Assembly (NCBI GenBank): GCA_030848705.1
Contig: CM061243.1
Span: 97,338,436-97,402,435 of the forward strand
Length of the DNA stretch: 64,000 nt
Origin: Heracleum sosnowskyi
Lineage: Eukaryota > Streptophyta > Magnoliopsida > Apiales > Apiaceae
Direction: 5' to 3'
In this document: one piece after another, positions 23,275-36,097 of the stretch
Layout: every line of letters begins with the position of its first letter
Position numbering within the stretch: position 1 is the stretch's first letter
The notes under the pieces: generated by a model
Seen by the model: the letters and a program-made list of their open reading frames with translations, nothing else
The model's database searches: none
Told to the model about the DNA's origin: nothing
Program-made: the position numbers and the translations under genes

Positions 23275-26200
23275 ATGGCACCCATAGTCAAACTCATGTC
23301 AGCTGGAGGGTTCATTTACGAGAAGAACAACTCCATTCCATTTGTTGTCAAGGAAAGTCCGAATAGAATCTTTTTCAAGATGATGGATTTCTTGATGAAT
23401 TGCAAACTGAGCTACGCAATGTTTCACTCAACTCCGCTCTACAATGAAATCATAGAGGAGTTTTGGACCTCCTGTGAGTACGGTGGGACAAATTGCACTT
23501 TGCAATTCACCATTCAAGGTAAAGAGTATATTGTCAATTCTGATGTATTGCAAGCATGCCTACACATTCCTGAGAATAACTGCTTAGCTTTGCCTTCATA
23601 CACTGAAATGGTTAACATGCTTAATTCTATAAATTACTCTTTGCCTACTGATAATTTGGGTAAGATAATTAGGAGAGGTTTGGTTAGGGAATATAGTTAC
23701 TTAGCTGATGCATTCATTAAGGTCTTTTCTGGTAAAATCAGTAACTTTGATGCATTAACTAATTCAATTTTGATTCTGTTTACCATGCTCTTAACTGATA
23801 GATATTATAACTTTAGCACCCAACTTATGTATGAAATTGGTGCTAAGTTGGGTGATAAGGCTAATAGGAAAAAGAATATCTATTATGCTAGATTTCTAAT
23901 GATGTTGGCTAACCAGGTTTGACTGCTTTGTACAAGAGAAGAGGGTCTTGACAGATATCCTGAGGCTCAATCACAATGGTGATGTCCCAGTGGTGTATCT
24001 GCCCACAATTGAGGTAACCACTACTAACCCTGTTAGTTTAACTGTTACTTCTACTATTTCACCCACCTCTGTTGCTATGGAGTCTGTAGTTGTGACCCAA
24101 CAGGCTCCTGCCCCTGCAACAAAACCAAAATCTAAGAAATCCTCCAAGCCAACCTCAGGTGCTTCTCAAAAGGCACCTGTTGTAAAATCCACTACACAAC
24201 CAAAGGGGAGTGGTGCAGGTGGTGTGAGGGGTGAGGGAAGGGGTGAAAATCAAAGAAACCCTAAGGATAAGGTGGGAGAGATGAGTGTTTCCCAGGCTAG
24301 CCCCATTGTGTCTTCCCAACAAGGCACAATGAGTAATATGGACATTAGCAAAAGTCTAATTGCATCCTCCCAAAAGGATGTAATTATTGAAACAAGCTCT
24401 CCTCCAAGAGCACACTCCAAAAGGGTAAGGGACACTTCAAGCCCACATTCAGCAATTTCCCAATACCAAAGGAGAGTGAAGCAAAAATCCCAGGTCACAC
24501 AGGGTGCACACACACTGGAAGCAACACTTCCAGTCTCTCAAATTCAGTTTGATGTAACCCCTATTATAACTCTGGGGTTACAGTCCCATTCTCTAAACAT
24601 AAATTTTGAACCAACTCCACAAAATTCACCAACACAGTCATTAGATGTGGATATGATCCATTCATCTGTTCCTGATTCTCCAACTCTATTCTTGGAGAAG
24701 CCCCACTCTGAAATTGGTGGTCATCACTTGTTAAGTTATTTGTTGGGCCACCAATCATCTTTTTCTGAAGCTACAAGAGGATCTGTGGAACCATCTCTAA
24801 AATCAATCACCACAGATTCTACTGTAATTTCCCTTTCTCAGAATGCTTTCATGACTTCATCAACGAAACAGTCTCTTTCGTTGACAAGTGTTTCTCCATC
24901 AACGGTATCCATACCGTTGACAGTTCAAACTACCATACCGTTGATAGTTCATTCTGCACCTTTTATTGAAAATCAAGTTGTTCACACAACTAGTGCAGAT
25001 GATCTAGTGGTAGTTGAGACACTTCTAGGATTGAAAGGGAGTGAATCTGAGAGGCTGGCTTACAGCCAGGCAAAAGGAGAGGTTGAGAGTGAGAGGCTGA
25101 CTATTTCTTCCAGTCAGGCAAAAGGAGAGGCTGAGGGTTCCACCTTAGTAGGTGAAGGTGAGGGTGTGAGAGGTGTGAGCCATGGGGAGCCCATGATGCA
25201 AGAATATAGTGGAGAGAGAGAAGGGACTACATGAGCCACAAGGGAGGAAGCAGCCATTGCAAGTGAGTTAATGGAGGTTCATGAGGGTGAAAGGGAACTT
25301 ACTTTCCAAGAGCATTATCAACAGACTCTGGATAGTATTTCCCTGGATCCTGAGACCTTTACTCATCATGTGCCAGCCTATCAAATTATGGCTCAACAGG
25401 GCAATGTGGAGGCAGAAAGGTCACTCAACCTAATCCATACAACTGCATCTATGCAAAGAGCAAAGGATGCATTGACCAATTTGTCTCCAGGAGCTGCAGC
25501 AAGTGGTGAGTTTGATTACTCTGATGATGATGACAGTTTTGGTGACAATCTACAGGTTGCCATCACTTCACAGACCGGGACTTCTGTGGTGCCCCCTACA
25601 CCAAACTGGCTTTCTCAGGATATGCAAGGAAGAATCAGCCTGGATGCTGCAATTACAAGGCAGTATAATGAGGCCTATCTGGATCATGAGTCTGCTAATG
25701 CCAGTGACAAGAAATTTTACAAAGCCATCATGGATTCACTGGAAATTCAAAGGCTACAGATGCTGCAGACTAGGAGTGAAGCCAGGAACATCAAGGACTC
25801 TATTGGGAACCTGAAGGATGCTACTGACAGGAGGCTTGATGAAAAGCTTCCTCTTCTTACTGTTTCCAAGATGAACAGATTCTTCAACAAAGAACCTGAA
25901 GTGGCAACTACTCTGAAGACTCTTACTTCTAGGGTGGACAAAGTGGAAGCTACACTTACTCAAATGCAAAAGGAACAGGAGAAGAAAACACAACTCTTAG
26001 CCCAGCTAGTGGCAGCTCCGGGACTCCCTATCATCTCTCTTGATGATAACAAAAAGGGGGAGAAATCTAAGGAGCTAGACATTCAAATCACAAAGGTTAT
26101 GGTCCCAGCCATTTCTTTACCAAAGGAGCCGTTAGCTATGGGGGAGTTAGCAAAGGATAAAATGGATGGAATTGACCTGATTCAACAAGCATCTATGAGA

Positions 26201-26441
26201 CTACAACTTACAGAACAGATAAAAGACCAATGGTCTAGCATAGATGCAAGAATCAAGAAGATAGTTGAAACTGCAAAGAACACACATCAATCAATGAATC
26301 AAGCTACTTCTACAGCACCATCAACGAATGCCATGGTTTTAGTGTCAACGGAATGGGAGCCACAGACTAATTCTTCCAATGATCTAAAGCCCCTTCTACA
26401 TGGAGTTACTCAAGGTCCAAGGAAAGAAAAGGGACAAACTT
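23275..26441 (+). pseudogene. Env-like third ORF of element B, 5' part
   Basis: Starts MAPIVKLMSAGGFIYEKNNS. Residues 1-215 form a compact domain (DRYYNFSTQLMYEIG, IYYARFLMMLA) resembling the N-terminal domain of the extra ORF of SIRE-type Copia elements (Putative plant transposon protein family, my assignment). A 41-bp deletion against element C near 23920 shifts the frame. Then come a Ser/Thr/Pro/Lys-rich linker, repeats of SQAKGE(V/A)ESERL (about 25060-25130), a TGA at 25232-25234 where C has Gly, and a heptad-rich, Lys/Glu-rich region. Five TCAACG-type motifs lie at 24860-24944 and two at 26321-26350. No signal peptide or membrane segment is evident, so an envelope role is unproven. Element D interrupts it after GQT. 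Confidence 0.75.
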
Positions 26442-27485
26442 TGTAACAGCCCCAAATCCGGGGTCAGGGATTCAGAGTAGTCACGATCCACTTACTTCTT
26501 GCCTTGCCTGCTTTACTCAAAATAGACACAATTCATCTGCTTATGACCCCACAATGAATATATCTGTCACACACACACACACAGGTTAGAGTCTCAGAAA
26601 CGACACAAATACAACCATTGCGGAATAAATAATCTTTATTACAATACCCAAATGTCCTTTTGAATTTGCTACTGATACAACTCCTAAGTAATGGTACATT
26701 ACCAACTTAGCCTTGTAATACTCACCACCCTCTCATACCATTCATATCTATACATAAGATGAATACCAAAAGCTCCAGCTTGATCTGACTGGTTCACACT
26801 ACTTCCAGGATCACTGCTAGGAACTGCTCATGAGACTGCCTTGCGCTTGCCACTCGCCTGAGGGATGTGCGCCGAATCCTTGGTATCCTACTTCGCTGCT
26901 ATATAATATTAATAAAACAATAGCATGAGTGAGCGATAGCTCAACAAGGTAATAAAAGTATGGCATAATCCTGCCTTTAACTCAACCCAGAATAAAGCGG
27001 GTATAAGACAATAATTTGTCAAAATATCTCGATGCTGGAATTATTTCCTTATCGGAATGTATTCCAAAAACAATACCATTATTGTATTTCAAATATCATT
27101 TTCATAATATTTCTGCGAACTTTTGCTATATTATGAACAAAGTTCTAGTATAATATAAAAGATGAGGTTTCAAAGTAACCCAATATAACCTTTCCGAAAA
27201 ATATCTGCTATGTAACTAGAATATCAACATATAACTTAAAAGATGAAGTTATAAGGTGATTCAGTATAAACAACTCCCTTACCATAACTCATGTTATGTA
27301 AGGTATCCACAGAGTCATATGATATAAAAGATGAAGTTACGAGGAAAATTTCATATAATGTTCCGTAACCCAAAATCCACTTATGCATATATAATCTGAG
27401 TAAGGTTTTATCAGAGTCATAACTCATAAAATAAAAGTTGAAGTTGCAAGGATTTATTGTAACTTCATTTTTGAACACTTTTCAA

Positions 27486-27630
27486 CCCCCTGCCAACATG
27501 ATCGGTAAACCTGTACCACGGTGTCATCCTTAGTCCCTTTCAATACATGTTGCAGAACCCCCTGCCAACATGATCGGTAAACCTGTACCAAGGATGTCAT
27601 CCGTAGTCCCTTTCAATACATGTTGCAGAA
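27486..27630 (-). repeat. 72-bp tandem duplication in LTR
   Basis: Two adjacent units starting CCCCCTGCCAACATGATCGG at 27486 and 27558, with only a few differences (ACCACGGTG against ACCAAGGATG, CCTTAG against CCGTAG). The same pair is present in the other LTR at 43554-43698. Confidence 0.9.
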
Positions 27631-28339
27631 TTATCCAAAATGGATGATGAACTAATACCGGAGTTGCTACCGCGCCCGTCGTACCAACCTTACTATGATC
27701 AGTAGCAGGTCGTACAACAAAAATATGTTCTCTACATGTAGATGGAAGAATCACGACAGCCTGACATTGTCTACTGCCTTCCCGGATCTCCCGGCCCATT
27801 TGGGGCAATAAAATGGATGGGTCGGCGCAACTGGACCACTTACACCACTCCTAGTTCGGATGAAATCCATGACTCTAAAACGTAAAGATCGTCCTCCTTT
27901 CCCTAAGTGTAATACTTGTTGATACGACTCCACTAAGTAGTTATATCTAGGTTGGAAAGGAAGATTCTCCAATATTTCCCAAGCGATGCTTGTTAATGGA
28001 TATCGACTTGTTCCATCAATTTACCCATCGATCGTTGAGGTGGTAACACAACATTTGACTTGCAGCAATTAAATTGCTCCGAGAAAATATAAGTCCCCTG
28101 ACAGTTTTGAGTTGAGAGTTTAAAATGAGTAGCAGTCACTTAAATCAGGTTTCCCATATTTTTGATAGTTGAGGGAGCATTTAAATCCTCTTAAAAGACA
28201 GATTTAAATGGAAAAACAGTGTTTGGGAACCTCTTTTTGATTTAAAAATAATTAATAATACAGCTTAGAGTATCCTTCGTAATTATTGAAGGTCGAGGAT
28301 AAACTTTAAATAACATTTCTCATTTTTAAAACGTGTTAA

Positions 28340-28895
28340 AAGTATTTAATAAATAATCGAATAATATTTATTAAATAAGTAAACCTTAAACGAATATTCG
28401 AAAATAATATTCATTAAGTAAATAATGATTAAATGAATATTCAAAAATAATATTCATCAAATAAAAAATGATTAAATGAATATTCAAAATAATATTCATT
28501 AAATAAATAAACCTTAAATGAATATTCAAAAATAATATTCATTAAATAAATAAGGATTAAATGAATATTCAAAATAATATTCATTAAATAAATAAACCTT
28601 AAATGAATATTCAAAAATAATATTCATTAAATAAATAATGATTAAATGAATATTCAAAAATAATATTCATTAAATAAATAAACCTTGAATGAATATTTAA
28701 AATAATATTCATTAAATAAATAAACCTTGAATGAATATTTAAAATAATATTCATTAAATAAATAAACCTTGAATGAATATTTAAAATAATATTCATTAAA
28801 TAAATAAACCTTGAATGAATATTTAAAATAATATTTATTAAATAAATAAACCTTGAATGAATATTCACAAATTATATTCATTAAATAAATAATCA
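28340..28895 (-). repeat. AT-rich 42-44-bp tandem array in LTR
   Basis: About twelve units of the form AATAATATTCATTAAATAAA followed by TAAACCTTGAATGAATATT, with alternating sub-types (ACCTTAAATG, TGATTAAATG, GGATTAAATG). Each AATATTC...GAATATT pair can form a hairpin. The array makes the repetitive peptide ORFs here meaningless. Confidence 0.9.
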
Positions 28896-31645
28896 TTGAA
28901 TAATAATTGCCCGATATCTTTATCGGAAAATAATCTTTAACATGTACAGAAAATATAACTACTTTCGGTCTAAAGAATAAAATCATACGCCCTTTTACCT
29001 AGGGCCTTTATAAAAACCTGGCTTCTAACTAATATCTCATATTTAGCTTAGAAGCCCATAATTAAATCATAAAGCAAGTATCACAATATACTTTCGAAAA
29101 CAGTTATGCCTTCCATTAGCATTTATAACTGAAATAGTATTCAAATAGTATTTTTTGACCGAGATAATACTCAAATAAAATTCCTTGAAAGATATAGTAA
29201 GCAAATATCATTCCTCGAATGATGTCACACTCGAATAACAATCCTCAAAATACATAGTATTCTGCCGATGGAATCCCTCCGGGTTTCCACGGCTATCTAC
29301 ATACCTCAAAATACCGACTCCCGATTTAGAGTCGATCGAAAACAATGAATATGCTCTTATATTTAGAGCTACCAGGTAAACCGGTTCATAACTACTTAAC
29401 TCAAAAGATTTTATATAATCCAAAGGTCAAATCCATTTCAACAAGAAATAAGATATATCGGAAAACTGTCCAAATTTATACATGGCAAAAGCAGTATTAT
29501 ATTGTCAATACTTCAAAGTATAGATTTAGAAACTTGCCTGATGCTCGAGAAGTGATAGGGGTTCGCGACGATGTCGGACAATCTAGACAAAGTCAAAGAA
29601 AACGCACGATTAATCACCTGGATAATCCACTTGTACTAAATGCTTAAACACGTAAGCGAAACACAACTAAGGCATTACTAGCTCGATATAGGCTCATACT
29701 AAGTCCATGTTAATCGACAATTACTTAAGTCGTAGGTTTAGTCCGAAATCGATCCTCGAGTACATGTTATACTTAACCATTTACAACATTGGTTTCTAAG
29801 TCATGTTCTTAGTGGTTTTCACTTGCGCAACCTCGGCTAACACATTTTTATAAAATCGAAAAATAATCTTTTGGACTCAAAACCTTCGTACAAACTTTCG
29901 TAACTGACCTTGGGACTTCAATACAAAATTTCATATTTTAAAACAACTCTTAAGGGTCTCAAACATAGCCAGAAAGTTGGTACATTTCTGCAATCTCATT
30001 CCTTGAACCACTTTCACTAAAATGGTCATATCTCATAAACCGTAAACTCTTTTGACATGATTCTTGCGCTCACGTAAACTAGAAACAAAGATCTACACAC
30101 TCATGTTCATCACTGAACCAAAAGGGGCAGTTAGGTTTTCGGATTCTAGGCAGTTTTTAGAGTTACCGAAAATCGGGCATTACGACGGCTTAAAATCGAA
30201 TAATCCAATTTTTTTTAACCAACCCAAATAAGCATTCAACCAACACCCAAGACTCATATTCACCATTCATCATCTTCCTCACTGCCTCAACAGGTCTTGG
30301 AGCTACAATACTTATTTTTCCATTTTCATAACAACCACATAAGATTCATGCCTCTAAACATGCATACCACATCAAAACTCCATTAAAACACAATATTCAT
30401 CAAAGGGGTTTCCAAAGATTTATACCTTGGCTTGAAGTTTAGAAGTGCTCTAAAGACTTTAAAACTCTTAAACCTTTCTTAAAACATCCTTTGGAAGCCA
30501 AACCATCAAGAAACAAAATATGAAAATTAAGTTAGTAACTAATCATCCTAGAACACACCATCTTGTAAAAATCATATAAAATCGAAAAATAAGAGTTTCG
30601 TTCTCAAATCTTTTACCACACCTTCTGATCTTCAAGGGCTTTCTTTTGAGTCCTAGATCATCACCAGGGAATGCTTGAAGCTCTACTTATGAGCGTTTTA
30701 AGATCGGTGGCAGAATCTGCCAGGAACAGGGCAGATTGGAATCTTCCACTTGGGGAAGGGATTTGACTAGGCTATACCCCTTTGTTTGCCATGAAATTTT
30801 GAACGAACCTTACCCATGGAGTGGAGAAGCTACAGTAACATTTTGGTGATTTATGGATGGATAGAAGTGGAGATATGAATTTTTCTTTGAGTTGTGTTCT
30901 TGGTTGGCAGATTGGAGAGCTTCTTGCTCATCTTTACTTTTGTTTTGTTTTTCACTTGGATGCATCTTTTCTTTTGTGTTGTTAACCACCCATTAGTCCA
31001 CTTGTTGCTCTCTCATTTGTCCAAGTGTTGGCCTCTCATCAAACAACCCCATTTTTGCCAATGTTGCAAATACACCACTAGCTTTCTGGTTGACTTTCAT
31101 GCATGACACCTTGGTTTTTCTTCTTCCACCAATTGGATCGTCTTTGTGTTCTTTTAATAAAATCAATACGTTACAGCTTATATGTTTCATTTTATTACTC
31201 CACTGTGGCACAATCCCTTAAATCAATATTAACTCCAACATCCCTTATCTATTCCCACTTTATTCCTTGTTCTTAGAAAATGTTCTCGCGTTTCTTCGAA
31301 TATTCTCAAATCAAATATAATAAAATTCCAAAATATTAAATCCTCAAATCCTCAAATTTAATATCTCATTTCTTGAATATAATAATATATAATTCGCTGC
31401 CCGGTCAAATATTACACCAAAATAAAATTTGGAATTTCTGAATTCCGATCGTCTTTGCATACACTTATTTACTCCGTAGATCACTAATATGACTTCGGAA
31501 TATCCACACTACGTCTCGTACATAGGTGGCATGAAAATTTTTCTTAATCCTCAAAATCACTATTCATCCACCAAATTCAGTATTCACTGATGCACTTAAT
31601 CATAATAAAAAAATTTTAATTTTACCAAAAATTCGGGTTATTACA

Positions 31646-31658
31646 GTCTCCCCTCCTT
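31646..31658 (-). other. Polypurine tract of element D
   Basis: The minus strand reads AAGGAGGGGAGAC directly upstream of the LTR start TGTAATAACC. It is the plus-strand primer site for reverse transcription and confirms that D is minus-strand oriented. Confidence 0.8.
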
Positions 31659-34600
31659 AAAAGGATTCCGTCCCGGAATCAGCTTAGGAATAACTGGGGG
31701 TACTTCTCTCCCATTGCACTTTCTAACTCCCAAGTGGATTCTTCCACCTCTTGATTTTCCACAAACCTCTCACTAGCTTGGCAACCTTGTCTCTTAGCAC
31801 TTGCTCTTTTCTATCCGTGATTTCCACAGGTTGTTCTTTGTAAGTCAGACCAGGTTGTATATCTACATGCTCGTACTCTAACATATGCCGGGCATCTATA
31901 GTATACTAACGTAGCATTGACACATGAACCCCGTTATGACCATTCTATAAGTTTGGGGGGGGGGAGGCTGGCTCGTAGGCCACCTTCCTGACGCGTTTTA
32001 AAAATCTCAGATGGCCCAATGAATCTCGGGCTCAACTTCCCTTTCTTTCCCAATCTCATTAATTCCTTCCACGAGGATATCTTTTGGCATCACGAATCTC
32101 TAACCTCATATTCTCTATCTTGTTTGTACAGAAAATACACCAACATAAACTTGCTTGTCATTCATCAACATGCCATTTAGCTTATCAATAGCAGTACTAT
32201 CTCTATATTCGCGGGCTTAGTCCGCATACTTTCTCTGTCTGTCTTGGCTGTCACTAGCCGCTTGTTGGTGAAATCTTTTGTCTTTCTAGTTTGTTGGACT
32301 AACTTGGGTTTTGTGTAAAATCTCATCCTTTAATTCCCGATCATTCGGAATCCATCTCTGTCTTATTTTAATTAAGGGTATTGGCCACCACATTGGCCTT
32401 CTCCGAATGGTAGTGTATCTCACAGTCATAATCCTAGGTCAATTCTAGCCATTTCTCCATCTCATGTTATCTACTATCACGGATAATTCAAAGCCAATTC
32501 ATTATATTCCATAAAAATTTGTGGGTGCATTAGTCAACCCAAAATAACCTCGCTGAAAACTCGAAGTGTCTATTCCTAGTACGAATCGCAGTCTTGGGTA
32601 TATCCTCGGATTTAACTTCCAACTGGTGATATCCAGTTCTTAAATAAATTTGGAATACACAACGTTCTTCCGCTGATCAAACAATCATTTACAAGGGCAC
32701 CTATTCTCCATGTCGAACTCATTCAACTCTCGAGGTTCGATGCATAATCTTGTGCTAACATTTTTCTCTCTTACAACAACACCGGGCTCTCCACGGTGGT
32801 ACACTGGGTCTTATCATATTCTTGCCCAGCAATTCTTGTAACTGAGTTGCTAACTCTTTCATTCCCACTGAGGCTAACAGGAGATGCGGCACTAGAACCT
32901 GAATACTCGTTATTCATTCTCATGTCATCCCAATCGATATTTGGTAGCGCATTAAGATCTTGTACAGTCTCCCAAAATCACTGTAGTTTCCTGTATACTT
33001 GGTGTCTCTTTTCTTGGCGTCAACCATAAGAGCTAATTAAGCCTCATATCTCTGGCATAATAATTTCTTAGTCTGGACTATATTCAATAATCTCTGAATC
33101 GGTTTCTGTCCCTTAAATATTATTCTCTATGATACTCAGTATCTCAAATGATTCCTTTGTTTCTTTGAGCCAAGATCTGGCCTCCCCTGGAATTCAACGA
33201 GGATAAAAAAAATTATGGGGCCTTGAAAAGATAGCTCCCATATCAAGGAAAACGTCACACACTGGTGATCATAAGGTTATGAGTTTTAATGTAACCTTAT
33301 TGGAGGTAAGAGAATTTACCGAGAGATCAACATGATCATAAGAACTCAACGTTGTGTGCCTCGATTGAGACATTACTAAAGGTAATTAGCCTTCTTGTAT
33401 TTCACAACTTACAAGTGATGGCGTCCCATCAGACTTCTATCACATAGACAGATAGTCCTTGTAGCCCCTATAAGTATAGGGTTGTTCGTCTCAGTGGAAG
33501 TTGAAAAGTATAAAAGCAATTCGAGATCAATTTAATGATTATCGCCTTTCGACAATATTTCTCAAAGGAACACCTTGGATTAAAATTGAACAGATTCCAT
33601 AGGGTCATTCATTATTTGAAGAAAAGTGAAAGCTTAAATAACATCATTTGACAGGGCTTCGAAAGCCTGAAAGTAGGCATTGTGACAGTCTCTGGCACAA
33701 TTGAAACTGAATATGGTTTAACACAAGTGTTATAAAACAACTTCGAAGAAGGAGTATATCTTTTATCGAAATTCTCTCTAAGAAGAGGTCAAGATAGATT
33801 ATAGATTGGGGAGGTTTGCCAAGGTCTCTACGGATGCCTTTTATGTCGGCTCCTCTAACGGATAATCGTTCGATTCTAAAACTTTTCTTCTCCATGCACA
33901 CCCTAAGGTGCTCGATACTTACGTTATTGCCGACTCATAATAGTCGCTAAGGATTCAACCATCGACCTTTGCAATCGCAGGGAATTCTATTCGACTAGGC
34001 GCAAACATCTCAAGTAAGCGTTCTGTTCTATAAGAAGACTTCGATACCGTCGTCGTCCATAGCAATGACAATTCCACATGTCGACTGGGCGGTACTTCGG
34101 AAGATCGTTAGAAACTACAAGCTTAAATCCGGTCTCTATTTCAATCATCCTTTTACCCAATATTCCTTCTCCCATATCAATCCCGTGTGCTACATAAGCT
34201 TAACACTTTTGGCACAATAGCCTTTTCATTTAAGTCAATCCCGGAATTTCTCAGTCCGTCTTGGTCCTTAAATACATTTCGCCTTTACCGTCCAATCTCA
34301 ACTTCATCATTTTATCTCTACAATCAATTGTAGCAATCAGGGTCTGTCCACCAACCCATATAGCGACCATCTTACCCAATCCACAGGGTTCGCTCTAGTT
34401 TCCACCCTCTTTGGTGACATCCTCTGGTAATCAGAAAGACAAGGTTTACCAAAATTTGCTGAATTTCTTTCCAAAATCAGGGAAATTTGATCAATCTATT
34501 TACCCACTAGTAATACTCGGATCTGATTTCCGACGTTTATGTCCTATCCTCATAGCCAAAACAATTCCTTCCACTATTCTAGGCAACTAAGTACCCCTAA

Positions 34601-35253
34601 TCGTTCGTGGAAATCTGAACATCTTGGTTCTTACGTATGCCGCCTCCTTATGGGCAACTATAACCGACTACGGGTAACAGGTTTCGTTCAAGTCGAATCT
34701 TTCCACCGGTATTGGCTATTCTGCCTCTACCTCTTCTTCTTTGGAGACTCTACCCCATTTCTTCCTCATATCTCTTGATGAATCATAAACGATCCTTAAA
34801 CTCTCGTCTCGTCACTTATTTGTCCTCTGAAGGTTCGTCCGGTCCTATTATACGACCTCAAGTAACATACCACATCTTTACCAATCAACACGTTCTTTAC
34901 AAGACTTTTTCCTTGACCCACCATGGGGTCTTCCTCTAGATCCTCCTATGGATCTTCTTTTATCAGGTCTCCGTTCATTTCAAGGAACGCATCATCAATT
35001 GCCTACTCGAAGGCCTCGGGGTCTGGTATCTCAGAATCCCATCAATCTATAACTCATACGAATCGAGGTGACTAACCATGAAGTCCTAAGTACGGTTTCC
35101 TAGAAGAAGTCCCCTCTCGGGCTTCATCTTAAACAGTCAGGGTCATGTCCTTTAACTCGACTACGAACTCAATCTGAGCTCTAGATGTTCTTATCATTAT
35201 TAAGGGTATTGTAAGACTCGATCTCCTATCGTTTCTGAGGACTGTAACCTAAC
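31659..35253 (-). pseudogene. Degenerate chromovirus gag-pol of element D
   Basis: No open frame survives, but minus-strand fragments can be read: a chromodomain-like C-terminus with FVENQEVEESTWELESAM then KYPQLF (about 31700-31790), a GPY/F-type PRFIGPSEIFK (about 32000-32040), a KWLELTQDYDCEIHYHSEKA RNase H end (about 32390-32460), and RT pieces RTGYHQLEVKSEDIPKTAIR (about 32570-32640) and ELATQLQELLGKNMIRPSV (about 32780-32860). RT runs almost directly into the RNase H end, so the RT palm C-terminus is deleted, and most of the integrase is missing. 32900-35250 should hold gag and protease but I cannot read a domain there. Confidence 0.7.
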
Positions 35254-35265
35254 GCTCTGATACCA
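35254..35265 (-). other. Primer-binding site of element D
   Basis: The minus strand reads TGGTATCAGAGC (tRNA-Met type), four bases from the LTR edge at 35270. Confidence 0.88.
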
Positions 35266-35269
35266 TTTC

Positions 35270-35479
35270 TGTAACAGCCCCAAATCCGGGGTCAGGGATT
35301 CAGAGTAGTCACGATCCACTTACTTCCTGCCTTGCCTGCTTTACTCAAAATAGACACAATTCATCTGCTTATGACCCCACAATGAATATATCTCTCTCAC
35401 ACACACACAGGTTAGAGTCTCAGAAACGACACAAATACAACCATTGCGGAATAAATAATCTTTATTACAATACCCAAAT
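35270..35479 (-). repeat. 5' LTR of element D, distal piece
   Basis: TGTAACAGCCCCAAATCC onwards, nearly identical to 26442-26651, broken at 35479/35480 by CACTA E. It differs slightly in the (AC)n/TC run. Confidence 0.92.
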
Positions 35480-35960
35480 CACTACGTCAAATTTGGGCTT
35501 TCGTCACTCTTTTGTACAGTAAGGGCTGTGACACTTTGGAAAAAACGGGTGGCTAAAGATCATCGTCCCAAGTTTTAGCCACACAATTGTTTTTCGAGTG
35601 ACCGAAGACACATTTTTTGGAAGATTTAGTCACAACTTCAAAAAAATGTGACAATAACAGCATGGTTTTTTTTGACTTTGACCAATTCCAAAATTTATAG
35701 TCATACTTGAGAGATAGAAGTGTGACAATAACTAGCGACGCTTCTTTGCTGTGTCTAAATGTTACGAAACGACCACAGTCGTTTTCGGTGATGTGGCTAA
35801 ATGGGAAATAACCTATGGTCACTACATTTTATATGTGACTAAAAAGTAGAGTTTTCTGCATATATGTCAGAGCTTTGTTCGCTTAAGGAAGCTAAAAACT
35901 AGTGACTATATTATTGTGTGACTAAAAAGTTTCGAAAACAGGTGACAACGACTGATATCC
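35480..35960. repeat. Left TIR and subterminal repeats of CACTA E
   Basis: TIR CACTACGTCAAATTTGGGC followed by repeated TTTAGCCACA, TAGTCACA, GTGACTAAAAAGT and GTGACAATAAC units in both orientations. Confidence 0.8.
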
Positions 35961-36097
35961 TTGTTAGAAATTTGAATATTTTATTACTATTTGAATATAT
36001 ATGCAATAATAATATAACATTCAAATTCCATATTCCAACTATCTGTTGAAAGTAACAAACTATTTTCAAGCAAATATATTCATAAGAACGTCTTGGT

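Larger units (their letters stand above)
26442..31645 (-). repeat. 3' LTR of element D (5204 bp)
   Basis: In plus orientation it runs TGTAACAGCCCC...GGGTTATTACA; on the element's strand it opens TGTAATAACCCG. It is unusually long and contains a 72-bp duplication (27486-27630) and a 42-44-bp tandem array (28340-28895). The ORFs inside are short, lack domains and mirror simple repeats, so I annotate none as genes. Confidence 0.9.

Noticed and set aside
23275..26441. Calling the third ORF a true envelope glycoprotein
   Set aside because: No signal peptide, membrane span, cysteine pattern or glycosylation-rich ectodomain can be seen; only its position after pol recalls env.
27530..27972. Two overlapping minus-strand ORFs (92 and 73 codons), repeated at 43598-44040
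   Set aside because: They lie inside the LTRs of element D, span its 72-bp duplication and have no domain; conservation between the copies only reflects recent LTR identity.
28611..28986. ORFs with repeating FIYLMNIILNIHSR-type peptides
   Set aside because: They are the translation of the 42-44-bp AT tandem array; the unit length being a multiple of three keeps the frame open by chance.
30894..31211. Hydrophobic plus-strand ORF and its antisense partner in the LTR of D (also 46961-47278)
   Set aside because: Inside LTR sequence, no family; open by chance in both copies because the LTRs are nearly identical.
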